Source: Scandinavium manionii
GTDB lineage: Bacteria; Pseudomonadota; Gammaproteobacteria; Enterobacterales; Enterobacteriaceae
Assembly (NCBI RefSeq): GCF_024764775.1
Contig: NZ_JALIGC010000038.1
Coordinates: 248,001 to 312,000, forward strand
Length of the DNA: 64,000 nt
Direction: 5' to 3'
How positions within the stretch are numbered: position 1 is the first letter of the stretch; each line of letters begins with the position of its first letter. Under the pieces are notes generated by a model. The model did not search any database. It had not been told where the DNA came from and saw nothing but the letters and a program-made list of their open reading frames with translations. Shown here piece after piece: positions 35,774 through 44,209 of the stretch. The translations under genes were made by a program, and so were the position numbers.

Positions 35774-37666
35774 ATGGACCAGACGGCACTGGCGACGGAA
35801 AACAGCACAGCACAAAAACCGCCTAACGCGATTTTGCTGGCAGGCAGCGCACTCGGCGTGGTGTTCGGCGATATCGGCACCAGCCCGCTGTATACCCTCA
35901 AAACTGTCATCTTGCTTTCCGGCAGCAGCCCGACGCCGGGCATTATTCTCGGTCTGCTGTCGCTGATTATCTGGACGCTTATCCTCGTCACGTCGATAAA
36001 ATACGCGGCCTTTGCGATGCGCATTGATAACCGTGGCGAAGGCGGGATCATGGCGCTGATGTCACTGTTGCAGCACAACGGCAAAGGCCGGGCGCTGATC
36101 ATCTTTGCCGGACTGCTCGGCGCGGCGCTGATTTACGGCGACGGTGCCATCACCCCGGCAATTTCGGTGCTGTCGGCGCTCGAGGGGCTGAACATCGTAT
36201 TCCCAGAAGCCCGGCATCTGATCCTGCCGGGCACCGTGGCGATTCTGGTGGCGCTGTTTGCCATTCAGCCTTTTGGTACGGCCAAAATTGGCATCGTGTT
36301 TGGCCCAGTCATGATGCTGTGGTTCCTGGTGATTGCCGGGCTGGGCATCTGGGGGATAGGCCAGCATCCGGCGGTGCTGATGGCGATTAATCCGTATTAC
36401 GGCGTGCATTTTTTGCTGTCCCACGGTTTCGTCAGCTTTCTGGTGCTCGGCGGGGTTTTCTTGTGCGTGACGGGGGCGGAAGCGCTGTATGCCGACATGG
36501 GTCACTTTGGCAAAAAGCCTATCTGGATTGCGTGGTTTGGCCTGGTGTTCCCGAGCCTGCTGCTGAACTACGCCGGGCAGTCGGCGCTGCTGCTGTCCGG
36601 CGGGGATATTTCGCACAACATCTTCTTTCGCCTGTGCCCGCCCGCACTGCAAATTCCATTGGTTATCCTCGCCACCCTCGCCACTATTATCGCCAGCCAG
36701 GCGATCATTACCGGCGCGTTCTCGATGACGCGCCAGACCATCCAGCTCGGCTGGCTGCCGCGTTTGCGGATTAAACAGACGGCTGAAGCTAACTACGGCC
36801 AGATTTACATCGGCATCGTCAACTGGCTGCTGATGGTGGCGACGGTGTTTCTCGCAGTGTTCTTCCGTTCATCTGATAACCTCGCCGCCGCGTACGGTAT
36901 CGCGGTGTCGTTAACCATGCTGATGACGTCCGGGCTGCTGTTCGTCGCTATGCGGCGGATTTGGCACTGGAACCGCACCGCCAGCGCGCTAGCCGCCCTG
37001 CTGTTCCTGACCATTGATATCTGTTTCCTGATCGCCAATCTGATTAAGGTGCTGGAAGGCGGTTATATTCCGCTGCTGCTGGCCGCCGCGATTTGCTGCG
37101 TGATGGTTATCTGGCATCGCGGCCACACCGCCACGCTGCGGGCGCTGAACGATACTGGCATGGACACCGAGGCCTTTTTCGACAAAATTCGCGAGAATGA
37201 GATTCCCCGCGGGCCAGGCGCAGCGGTGTTTTTAACCCGCTCACAAAGTGGCGTTCCGCCGGTAATGCGCTGGCATGTGATACGTAATCGCGCGTTGCAG
37301 CAGCAGGTGATGGCCCTGACCGTCACCATTCTCAACGTGCCGCATATTGCCAATGTGAACCGGTTGGTTATCCGTAAAGCCGCGCCCGGCTACTGGCGCG
37401 CGGTAGCCTATTACGGCTTTATGGAACATCCGAACATCCCGGCGTTACAGTACGAAATCAAGAAACGAAACTGCCCGTTTGAACTGGCCGACGCCACGTA
37501 CTATTTGGGTCATGAAACCCTGGTTGGGCGCGAAGACGGAGAGGGTATCGCCCAGTGGCAACGCCGCTGTTTCGCTTTCATGGTGCGCAACTGCACACAC
37601 GCCACGCACTATTATCAACTGCCGGGCGATCAGGTGGTGGAGATCAGCCGCCGCGTAGCGATTTGA
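35774..37666 (+). CDS. KUP-family potassium transporter
   Basis: This 630-residue protein has about 12 membrane segments up to residue ~450, then a cytoplasmic domain. KUP signatures are GVVFGDIGTSPLYTLKT (near 30-46), the RIDNRGEGGIMALMSL block, ITGAEALYADMGHFGKKP-like sequence and ASQAIITGAFSMTRQ. These proteins take up K+ with H+. It is clearly diverged from E. coli Kup (622 residues) and lies outside that gene's usual context, so I treat it as a paralogue and give no symbol. Confidence 0.92.
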   Translation: MDQTALATENSTAQKPPNAILLAGSALGVVFGDIGTSPLYTLKTVILLSGSSPTPGIILGLLSLIIWTLILVTSIKYAAFAMRIDNRGEGGIMALMSLLQHNGKGRALIIFAGLLGAALIYGDGAITPAISVLSALEGLNIVFPEARHLILPGTVAILVALFAIQPFGTAKIGIVFGPVMMLWFLVIAGLGIWGIGQHPAVLMAINPYYGVHFLLSHGFVSFLVLGGVFLCVTGAEALYADMGHFGKKPIWIAWFGLVFPSLLLNYAGQSALLLSGGDISHNIFFRLCPPALQIPLVILATLATIIASQAIITGAFSMTRQTIQLGWLPRLRIKQTAEANYGQIYIGIVNWLLMVATVFLAVFFRSSDNLAAAYGIAVSLTMLMTSGLLFVAMRRIWHWNRTASALAALLFLTIDICFLIANLIKVLEGGYIPLLLAAAICCVMVIWHRGHTATLRALNDTGMDTEAFFDKIRENEIPRGPGAAVFLTRSQSGVPPVMRWHVIRNRALQQQVMALTVTILNVPHIANVNRLVIRKAAPGYWRAVAYYGFMEHPNIPALQYEIKKRNCPFELADATYYLGHETLVGREDGEGIAQWQRRCFAFMVRNCTHATHYYQLPGDQVVEISRRVAI

Positions 37667-37705
37667 TGCCAGGCTTTGCACTCCCCCGCCGTCCCGCTCT
37701 ATGCT

Positions 37706-37831
37706 TATACCCGTCATACTTCAAGTTGCATGTGCGTTGGTTGCGCTCGTTCACCCAGTCACTTACTTCAGTAAGCTCCTGGGGATTCACTCACTTACCG
37801 CCTTCCTGCAACTCGAATTATTTTGGGTATA
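37706..37831. repeat. ERIC (intergenic repeat unit)
   Basis: The 126-bp element begins TATACCCGTCATACTTCAAG and ends TTTTGGGTATA, and its two ends are inverted copies. The centre contains GTAAGCTCCTGGGGATTCAC, the classical ERIC core. It fills the gap between the KUP gene and yjiN and ends four bases before the yjiN start, so it must form part of the yjiN leader. Confidence 0.93.
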
Positions 37832-37835
37832 GATC

Positions 37836-39116
37836 ATGGATAAATTAGCTGAACTCAAACGCGCTAAACTGTTGGCGCTCTCATTACTGCTCATTGCGGC
37901 CGCCCTTTTTGTGACCACGTTGTTCCTGCCCCCTGCGCGGTGGGTCAGTGCGCTGAAAGCCATTTCCGAGGCGGCGATGGTCGGCGCCCTGGCAGACTGG
38001 TTCGCCGTGGTGGCGCTGTTTCGTCGCGTGCCGCTGCCGTTCATCTCTCGGCATACGGCGATTATTCCGCGCAATAAAGACCGGATCGGCGACAATCTCG
38101 GTCATTTCGTGCAGGAAAAATTTCTCGACACCCAGTCGCTGGTGAATTTAATTCAGAAGCATGAACCGGCGTTGATGATTGGCAACTGGTTCAGCCAGCC
38201 CGAAAACGCCCAGCGCGTGGGGCAACATCTGATTAAGGTGATGGGCGGTTTTCTCGAACTGACCGATGATTCGCGCATTCAGGGCCTGCTTAAACGCGCG
38301 GTGCATAAGGCGATTGATAAGGTTGATTTAACCGGCACCAGCGCACTGATGCTGGAAAGCATGACCAAAAACAACCGGCATCAGAAGCTGCTCGACGCGC
38401 TGATTGCGCAGCTGATAGCCCTGCTCCAGCGCGACAGCAGCCGCGAATTCATTGCCCGGCAAATCATTCACTGGCTGGAGAAAGAGCACCCGCTGAAAGC
38501 CAAAATTCTGCCGACCGAATGGCTCGGCGAACACAGCGCCGAAATGGTCACCGAGGCGGTGAATACGCTGCTGGACGATGTCAGCCAGGACAGCGCGCAT
38601 CAGGTGCGACATGCTTTTGATAAAGCGGTGAGAAAACTTATCGACAACCTGAAAACCGATCCGGAGATGGCCGAGAAAGCGGAGAACATCAAACGCTACC
38701 TGAAAGACGATGAGGCGTTTAACCGGTATCTGGGGGAAATGTGGGCCGATCTGCGTCAGTGGCTGAAGAACGATCTGCAAACAGAAGATTCGCGCACGCA
38801 GAAGCGGATTGCGGAAGCCGGAATGTGGCTCGGCGAAGCGCTGGTAACGGACGGCGCGCTGCGTGCCTCGCTGAACGAGCATCTCGAACAGGCTGCACGC
38901 CGCGTGGCACCTGACTTTGCCAAATTCCTCACCCGTCATATCAGCGACACAGTGAAAAGCTGGGACGCGCGCGATATGTCGCGTCAGATTGAGCTGAACA
39001 TCGGTAAGGATCTGCAGTTTATCCGCATCAACGGCACGCTGGTTGGCGGCACGATTGGCCTGATCCTGTGGCTGCTTTCACAGCTTCCAGCGCTGGTTAT
39101 GCCGTTAATTCATTAA
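37836..39116 (+). CDS. yjiN: DUF445 inner-membrane protein YjiN
   Basis: This 426-residue protein has the same length as E. coli YjiN. The N-terminal membrane segment (residues ~13-33) and the conserved block SEAAMVGALADWFAVVALFRR (split around 45-65) are characteristic of DUF445. A long helical, charged middle is followed by a C-terminal membrane anchor after SRQIELNIGKDLQFIRINGTLV-like sequence. Function is not established. The start is immediately downstream of an ERIC element. Confidence 0.94.
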   Translation: MDKLAELKRAKLLALSLLLIAAALFVTTLFLPPARWVSALKAISEAAMVGALADWFAVVALFRRVPLPFISRHTAIIPRNKDRIGDNLGHFVQEKFLDTQSLVNLIQKHEPALMIGNWFSQPENAQRVGQHLIKVMGGFLELTDDSRIQGLLKRAVHKAIDKVDLTGTSALMLESMTKNNRHQKLLDALIAQLIALLQRDSSREFIARQIIHWLEKEHPLKAKILPTEWLGEHSAEMVTEAVNTLLDDVSQDSAHQVRHAFDKAVRKLIDNLKTDPEMAEKAENIKRYLKDDEAFNRYLGEMWADLRQWLKNDLQTEDSRTQKRIAEAGMWLGEALVTDGALRASLNEHLEQAARRVAPDFAKFLTRHISDTVKSWDARDMSRQIELNIGKDLQFIRINGTLVGGTIGLILWLLSQLPALVMPLIH

Positions 39117-39119
39117 CGC

Positions 39120-39149
39120 TGTGCCCGGCGGGCTACGCTTGCCGGGCAT
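39120..39149. repeat. REP-type palindrome after yjiN
   Basis: TGCCCGGCGGGCTACGCTTGCCGGGCA is a typical REP unit (GCCCGG and CCGGGC arms with the GGCTACGC centre), placed between the convergent genes yjiN and the DUF2955 gene. Confidence 0.8.
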
Positions 39150-39171
39150 AAAACGCTTACCAATCTGCGAA

Positions 39172-40245
39172 TTACGCATTCGGATTATTCACCACGAACC
39201 GCGTGGCGGCGAAGCGGTTGAGGATCAGGTGCACCAGAAACACCATCGTTAGCGTTACCAGCAGCGACACCGTGACCGACACCACGCGATAAAGATCGCT
39301 GAACACCAGATCCTGTTCAGGATGGAGATTCTGCCCAAACATGATCCCAATGGTGGTGATGCTGGCAAACCCGACGCCTGCCCCTACCTTTTCCATCACA
39401 TGCAGACGGGCGCTGAACGCCAGCCCGAGGCCAATCAACGGCATCATCAGCAGCATATGGCTGCTGTGATCGTAAAGGATCAGCTGCACCAGCAGAATAT
39501 ACAAGCAGGCCAGCACCACGCCCACCACGCGCCAGAGCGAGCTCAGCACCGCCCCGCGATAATGCATCGGAAACAGAATAAGGATCCCCGCCATCAGCGC
39601 CGACAGTGAATCACTGAGATCGCAGACCTGGAAAATCACAAAGATAGCCGTCGCCACGGTGCCAGAGAGCAGTGACTCATGGCGAACCCGCGCGGCATTC
39701 TTTTCAATGCGCGGTGGCGGCTGGCGCGGTTCAACGTCGGGCAGCAGGAAATGCATCAACGCGCTCAGGCTAACCGCCATCACGCTGGCTTCCAGGTTGG
39801 ACGACAGCAGCGTGTGCCAGCTGTTAGCGGGGTAGCTCATAAAATTGAGCATCACGCTCTGGCACACCACGCCCATCGAGCCAAACAGAAATAGCGGGCC
39901 CTGACTCATAAAGCGAAAACGCATCACGTAAAGCGCAAATACCACCAGAGTCATGACGATCGGCCATTGCGAAAGATAGCCGATGATCAGCACCATTTCG
40001 ACACAGTTCAGCGCCGCACTGAAGATAAACTGCGTCGCCACATGGCGGTTAAAAACCGGCACCAGCGACAGCAGCATTACCGGATAAACCACAAAAAAGA
40101 CGCCGTACTGCACGTTGTAGAAGGTGGAAATGCTCAGCGCAATCATCCCCGCGAAGACTATGCGCAGCGTCTGGCGAAAATCATTGGCGCTGTAGACGAT
40201 GTTGTCGTGCGGGGTAAATACCCGCGCCAGGGTATTAATAGACAT
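39172..40245 (-). CDS. DUF2955 membrane protein (FUSC-like efflux subunit)
   Basis: This 357-residue membrane protein has about ten hydrophobic segments in two blocks separated by a short hydrophilic loop (EPRQPPPRIEKNAARVRHE). It resembles DUF2955/FUSC proteins such as AaeB-type exporters, which work with an HlyD-type periplasmic adaptor. It overlaps the upstream adaptor gene by 11 bases, the third gene of a marR-hlyD-DUF2955 operon. The exported compound is unknown. Confidence 0.82.
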   Translation of the reverse strand: MSINTLARVFTPHDNIVYSANDFRQTLRIVFAGMIALSISTFYNVQYGVFFVVYPVMLLSLVPVFNRHVATQFIFSAALNCVEMVLIIGYLSQWPIVMTLVVFALYVMRFRFMSQGPLFLFGSMGVVCQSVMLNFMSYPANSWHTLLSSNLEASVMAVSLSALMHFLLPDVEPRQPPPRIEKNAARVRHESLLSGTVATAIFVIFQVCDLSDSLSALMAGILILFPMHYRGAVLSSLWRVVGVVLACLYILLVQLILYDHSSHMLLMMPLIGLGLAFSARLHVMEKVGAGVGFASITTIGIMFGQNLHPEQDLVFSDLYRVVSVTVSLLVTLTMVFLVHLILNRFAATRFVVNNPNA

Positions 40246-41302
40246 AATGCAGCCAGCTTACGAGGTGGATTTGCAGGCCGGAGAAAAAACGGGCCAGCAC
40301 ACCTTCGCTGTTATAAAGCTGCACCGTGGCCCGCGCGCCGGTTGGCAGCGCTTTATCGATCGGCTCATCGAGCGCCACGTGAATGCGCATCCGCTGGGCA
40401 TCGCGCACCCAACGGTTGGACTCTTCCGGCTGCGAAAGTTTGCCGCTGACCGCTTCCTGCCCGGCCAAAATCCCGGCATCGCTGCTGGTGACATGGGCGC
40501 GGTATACCTTGCCGGGCAGTGCGTCAAAGACCACCGCGGCATCGGTTCCGGGCTGCGTATGGCGCAGGCTTTTTTCGCGGAAATCCGCCACAATATCGGT
40601 CTCGTCGTTCACCACCGCCAGCAGCGCGGTACCCGCTGAAGCATACAGCCCGGGGCTTAACTGCAAGTTACTGACGGTGCCCGCTGCTTCCGCGCGGATT
40701 TTCGTCCAGCCCAAATCGAGCTGCGCCTCTTCCAGCGCGTTGCGGTATTTTTGCAGCGTGACGTTGCGATCGTCGTGGCGTTCGCCGCGCTGAATCTGCA
40801 AATTATGGATGCTTGCGGTGAGTGAACTCACCGACTGCTCACTGTTTTGCCACGCGGTGCGGACGTTATCCAGATCCTGCTGCGACACGTTTTGCATCGT
40901 CGCCAGACGCTGATAACGACTCAGCGTCGCCTGATTATTGCGGGCGGTGATTTGCGCGGTTTTGAGATTGGCCTGCTGGGCGGCGATTTGCGCGTCCAAC
41001 TGCTGGTTGGAGAGCTTCGCCTGTTCCAGTGCTATCTGCGCCGCCTGCACCTTATTGATAAACGGCGTCGGGTCCAGCTCATACAGGAGATCGCCTTTTT
41101 TCACCGGGCTGTTGTTATGCACGTAGACGTGGGCCACGTAGCCGGAGACGCGCGATGACACCGGGGTCACCACGCGCATGACGGTGGAATCCGGCGTGAG
41201 CGGGATCCAGATATCCGCCACGATGAAATAGACAAACATCAGCAGGAAAGAGGCAATACTCACCCTTACCCAGCGGGCAAATTTTTGTTCGGGGCTCATC
41301 AT
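40235..41302 (-). CDS. HlyD/EmrA-type membrane fusion protein
   Basis: This 355-residue adaptor has one N-terminal membrane anchor (residues ~16-34), a biotinyl-lipoyl-like half motif (VSGYVAHVYVHNNSPVKKGD, near 50-69), and a coiled-coil hairpin rich in Gln/Ala (~85-190). The second half motif lies at RAEAAGTVSNL. It should connect the DUF2955 inner-membrane protein to an outer-membrane channel. The gene lies ten bases after the MarR gene. Either of two adjacent methionines (MM) may be the start. Confidence 0.9.
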   Translation of the reverse strand: MMSPEQKFARWVRVSIASFLLMFVYFIVADIWIPLTPDSTVMRVVTPVSSRVSGYVAHVYVHNNSPVKKGDLLYELDPTPFINKVQAAQIALEQAKLSNQQLDAQIAAQQANLKTAQITARNNQATLSRYQRLATMQNVSQQDLDNVRTAWQNSEQSVSSLTASIHNLQIQRGERHDDRNVTLQKYRNALEEAQLDLGWTKIRAEAAGTVSNLQLSPGLYASAGTALLAVVNDETDIVADFREKSLRHTQPGTDAAVVFDALPGKVYRAHVTSSDAGILAGQEAVSGKLSQPEESNRWVRDAQRMRIHVALDEPIDKALPTGARATVQLYNSEGVLARFFSGLQIHLVSWLHYVY

Positions 41303-41312
41303 TTTTTAGGTC

Positions 41313-41771
41313 TTATTTAATGTCGTCGCGGAGGTTCCGCATATTGCAGGCGAGTTGGTTAAGCGTGTTGCTGAAGGCGTCCATGACATCGGCAGGAATG
41401 TTTTCCGTCACCCGCTGTTGGCAGGTTTCGATCACGTGGGTCAACCGCTTGAGCACGTCACGGCCTTTTGGCGTGAGCATTAACAGACGGCAGCGTTTGT
41501 CGTACGGCGATATCGTACGCAGCAGATAGCCCTGTTCCTCGAGATGCACCAGCGTGCGCATCAGCGGCGGCAGTTCAATGCCCTGCACTTCCGCCAGTTC
41601 GCTGGTTGAGACGTTATCACCCAGTTGTTGCAGCTGCATCAGCGTCGTCCAGCTGGACTGCGTCAGGCCAGTGTCGGTTATCGCGTTGTCGATAATGGCT
41701 CGCCACTGGCGCACCACCATCGCCATGCGCATCCCCATCGGGCGGCGGGCGAACAAAGCATCTTCAGTCAT
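41313..41771 (-). CDS. MarR-family regulator of the efflux operon
   Basis: This 152-residue winged-helix regulator has the recognition helix in STSELAEVQGIELPPLMRTLVHLEEQGYL (split near 55-83) and the wing region SPYDKRCRLLMLT. As first gene of the marR-hlyD-DUF2955 operon it probably represses the operon and is released by a phenolic or drug-like ligand, as EmrR/MarR proteins are. GGAGA lies before the ATG. Ligand unknown. Confidence 0.88.
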   Translation of the reverse strand: MTEDALFARRPMGMRMAMVVRQWRAIIDNAITDTGLTQSSWTTLMQLQQLGDNVSTSELAEVQGIELPPLMRTLVHLEEQGYLLRTISPYDKRCRLLMLTPKGRDVLKRLTHVIETCQQRVTENIPADVMDAFSNTLNQLACNMRNLRDDIK

Positions 41772-41860
41772 GAGGTCTCCTTAACAACGCAGGAGAAGAT
41801 TAATACTTACCCTGATAAGTATCAAGAAACGTCTTAACGAAAGAGCATGGAATGCGAAAT

Positions 41861-41883
41861 AAAAAACCCGGCGCTCAGGCCGG
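41861..41883 (-). terminator. Terminator of yjiS
   Basis: On the minus strand, CCGGC-CTGAGC-GCCGGG is followed directly by TTTTTTATTT. It lies ten bases after the yjiS stop and separates it from the marR operon promoter. Confidence 0.85.
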
Positions 41884-41892
41884 ATGATGCAC

Positions 41893-42054
41893 TCAATAAT
41901 CCTCGCGTCGCAGCCCAACATCCTTCAGCTGCGCGTCGCTGAGTCGGTCGAGTGCCCGACGTGTTTTCCAGATACGCCAGGTTTGCCGCAGCCAGCGGCC
42001 CATCAATACGAATATTTGAAACGGCGCTTTCGCGCGATTTTCATGAAATTCCAT
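41893..42054 (-). CDS. yjiS: YjiS, 53-residue DUF1127 protein
   Basis: The small gene encodes 53 residues, from MEFHENRAKA to LRREDY, and ends in TGA. It carries the DUF1127 signature: aromatic/basic N-terminal half (WLRQTWRIWKTRRALDRLS) and the C-terminal DAQLKDVGLRREDY. It matches E. coli YjiS in length, motif and divergent position next to yjiR. DUF1127 proteins are small, basic and often stress-induced; some bind RNA. GGAGG lies six bases before the ATG but sits in a hairpin stem (see 42061-42102). A terminator follows. Confidence 0.92.
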   Translation of the reverse strand: MEFHENRAKAPFQIFVLMGRWLRQTWRIWKTRRALDRLSDAQLKDVGLRREDY

Positions 42055-42060
42055 CCTGCA

Positions 42061-42102
42061 CCTCCTCACGCTGTCAATGACGCTATTTTCGCCGTGAGGA
42101 GG
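42061..42102 (-). promoter_or_regulatory. Hairpin that would sequester the yjiS ribosome-binding site
   Basis: CCTCCTCACG and CGTGAGGAGG are exact reverse complements separated by 22 bases. On the yjiS transcript the 3' arm contains the Shine-Dalgarno GGAGG, six bases before the ATG. A 10-bp GC-rich stem would therefore block initiation unless opened, for instance by a small RNA, protein or temperature. Confidence 0.75.
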
Positions 42103-42108
42103 GTTAAC

Positions 42109-42210
42109 AATACAGATTCAAATTGTACTTTTATTTAACATACAGATCCGCTAAAACGGTATCTGCACGGCGTTTTTCACGCCAATCTGTACTGGTTTTG
42201 CCATCTGTAT
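42109..42210. promoter_or_regulatory. Cluster of ACAGAT/ATCTGT boxes, probable YjiR operator
   Basis: Five related boxes lie between yjiS and yjiR: ATACAGAT at 42110 and 42139, and the inverted forms TATCTGCA at 42160, AATCTGTA at 42184 and CATCTGTAT at 42202. MocR-type regulators bind direct and inverted repeats of this size next to their own gene, so YjiR autoregulation, and control of yjiS, are likely. Confidence 0.65.
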
Positions 42211-42232
42211 GGCATCAAATGAGGATACAGCG

Positions 42233-43645
42233 ATGACGCGTTACCAGCATCTGGCGAATCTGATCGCCGAAAGAATCGAACAGGGGCTGTACCGTCATGG
42301 CGAAAAATTACCGTCAGTGCGTGCGCTGAGTCAGGAACACGGCGTCAGTATCAGCACCGTGCAGCAGGCCTATCAGACGCTGGAAACGCTGCAGCTGATA
42401 ACGCCCCAGCCGCGGTCCGGCTATTTTATCGCGCCGCGTAAAGCCCAGCCGCCCGTGCCAGCGATGTCACGCCCGGTGCAGCGCCCGGTGGATGTCACCC
42501 ATTGGGATCAGATCCTCACCATGCTGGATGCGCGCCACGATAAATCGATAGTCCCCTTCGGCGGTGGCTCGCCGGATATCACCCAGCCGAGTCTGAAGCC
42601 GCTCTGGCGTGAAATGGCGCGCCTTGTGCAGCATCATGCCACCGATATTTTCAGCTATGACGAACTCGCTGGCCGTAGGGAGTTGCGTGAACAAATCGCC
42701 CGCCTGATGCTCGATGGCGAAGCGGTAGTCAGCGCCGACGACATTATCATCACCAGCGGCTGCCACGCGGCGCTGGCGATTGCCCTGCTGGCGGTGTGTA
42801 AACCGGGCGATATCGTCGCTATAGAATCGCCGTCGTTTTACGGCACCATGCAATTGCTGCGCGGTTTCGACATTAAAGCGATTGAGATCCCGACCGATCC
42901 ACAAACCGGGATCAGCGTAGAAGCCCTGGAAATGGCGCTGGAGCAGTGGCCGATCAAAGGGGTGATTCTGGTGCCGAACTGCAACAATCCGCTCGGTTTT
43001 ATCATGCCGGATGCGCGTAAACGTGCGGTGCTGGCGCTGGCTCAACGCCACGATATCGTTATTTTCGAAGACGATGTCTACGGTGAACTGGCAAACGTTT
43101 ATCCCCGACCGCGCACGATCAAATCCTGGGATATCGATGGCCGGGTGCTGCTGTGCAGCTCATTTACCAAAACCATCGCCCCGGGCCTGCGCGTGGGCTG
43201 GATTGTGCCGGGCCGCTACCATGACCGGGTGCTGCACATGAAATACGCCGCCACCGGCACCAACGTACCGACCACTCAGCTGGCGGTCGCGGCTTTCGTG
43301 CGCGAGGGGCATTACCACCGCCACATGCGCCGGATACGGCAGATTTATCAGAGCAATATGGAAACTTACACCTGCTGGCTGCGTCAGTATTTTCCGTGTG
43401 GAATTTGCGTCACCCGGCCCGAAGGCGGCTTTATGCTGTGGGTCGAACTGCCGGAAATGGTCGATATGGTGTGCGTCGCGAAACAGCTGTGCGAGCTGAA
43501 AATTCAGGTGGCGCCGGGCACGCTGTTTTCCGCTTCTGGCAAGTACCGCAACTGCCTGCGCATCAACTGCGCCCTGCCAACCACCGAGAAACACCGCGAA
43601 GTAATGGAAAAACTCGGCGAAGCCATTCATCTGGCAATGGACTAA
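42233..43645 (+). CDS. yjiR: MocR-type regulator YjiR (GntR-aminotransferase fusion)
   Basis: This 470-residue protein has an N-terminal GntR winged helix (residues 1-70: RYQHLANLIAERIEQGLYRHG, KLPSVRALSQEHGVS) joined to a fold-type I aminotransferase domain. The PLP-binding lysine lies in LLCSSFTKTIAPGLRVGW (near residue 313), and the PLP-contacting Asn/Asp/Tyr lie in NCNNPLG and FEDDVYGEL. It has the same length as E. coli YjiR, of unknown target. The start is chosen at MTRYQHL after GAGGA. It is divergent from yjiS. Confidence 0.93.
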   Translation: MTRYQHLANLIAERIEQGLYRHGEKLPSVRALSQEHGVSISTVQQAYQTLETLQLITPQPRSGYFIAPRKAQPPVPAMSRPVQRPVDVTHWDQILTMLDARHDKSIVPFGGGSPDITQPSLKPLWREMARLVQHHATDIFSYDELAGRRELREQIARLMLDGEAVVSADDIIITSGCHAALAIALLAVCKPGDIVAIESPSFYGTMQLLRGFDIKAIEIPTDPQTGISVEALEMALEQWPIKGVILVPNCNNPLGFIMPDARKRAVLALAQRHDIVIFEDDVYGELANVYPRPRTIKSWDIDGRVLLCSSFTKTIAPGLRVGWIVPGRYHDRVLHMKYAATGTNVPTTQLAVAAFVREGHYHRHMRRIRQIYQSNMETYTCWLRQYFPCGICVTRPEGGFMLWVELPEMVDMVCVAKQLCELKIQVAPGTLFSASGKYRNCLRINCALPTTEKHREVMEKLGEAIHLAMD

Positions 43646-43674
43646 GCGCAGGCGGTGAAAGCCGCCTCGCGTAT

Positions 43675-44079
43675 TCAGTCAAAAAAAACCATTCCGGCAT
43701 ACGGCTTTTCACGGCAGGCCGCCAGCCGCTGTTCGAGGCTGCCGGCGTGGATCTCAAGCTGATGGCCATCCGGGTCGAGAAAATAGTAAGACTCACCCTC
43801 GCTCTTGTTGGCTTTCCACATCACCACGCTCTGCGCCTGTAGGCGTGCGACAAAAACGGCAAAATCAGATGGCGAAATCGTGAAGGCATAGTGCGTGTAA
43901 TCAACCTTTTCCGTCACCGCAGAATCAGACGATAAACACAGCCACAGCGCGCCACAACTAAAGTATGCGCCGTTATCCCAACGGGCGTGAAGTTGCATCC
44001 CGAGCAGTTGCTGATAAAACGTGATACTGCGCGGGAGGTCAGTCACCGCAAGCGTTAAATGGTTGAGGCCGGTCAGCAT
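43675..44079 (-). CDS. fosA: Fosfomycin resistance glutathione transferase FosA
   Basis: This 134-residue vicinal-oxygen-chelate enzyme opens the epoxide of fosfomycin with glutathione. Mn(II) ligands are visible as His7 (LNHLTLA), a second His in DYTHYAF and Glu in LEIHAGSLE. The K+ loop is SEGESYYF, and the C-terminus is CREKPYAGMVFFD, typical of the family. Chromosomal fosA is common in Enterobacter, Klebsiella and relatives. The start MLTGLNHL is set by homology; an upstream in-frame MDNAS start adds five residues. No mobile element flanks it, so it looks intrinsic. Confidence 0.92.
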   Translation of the reverse strand: MLTGLNHLTLAVTDLPRSITFYQQLLGMQLHARWDNGAYFSCGALWLCLSSDSAVTEKVDYTHYAFTISPSDFAVFVARLQAQSVVMWKANKSEGESYYFLDPDGHQLEIHAGSLEQRLAACREKPYAGMVFFD

Positions 44080-44209
44080 AGAAGCGTTGTCCATCAGTGC
44101 GATTAAAAGAACAAGACTAGCAGCCTTGATCACACCCTGGATAGTACACGGTTTGAACCGACGGGTTGTCGCGGCATACTCAGGAAAACAATGAATTATG
44201 GAGGTGATA

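Noticed and set aside
43675..44079. Acquired, plasmid-type fosA
   Set aside because: No insertion sequence or composition shift is seen around it, and chromosomal fosA is normal in several related genera.
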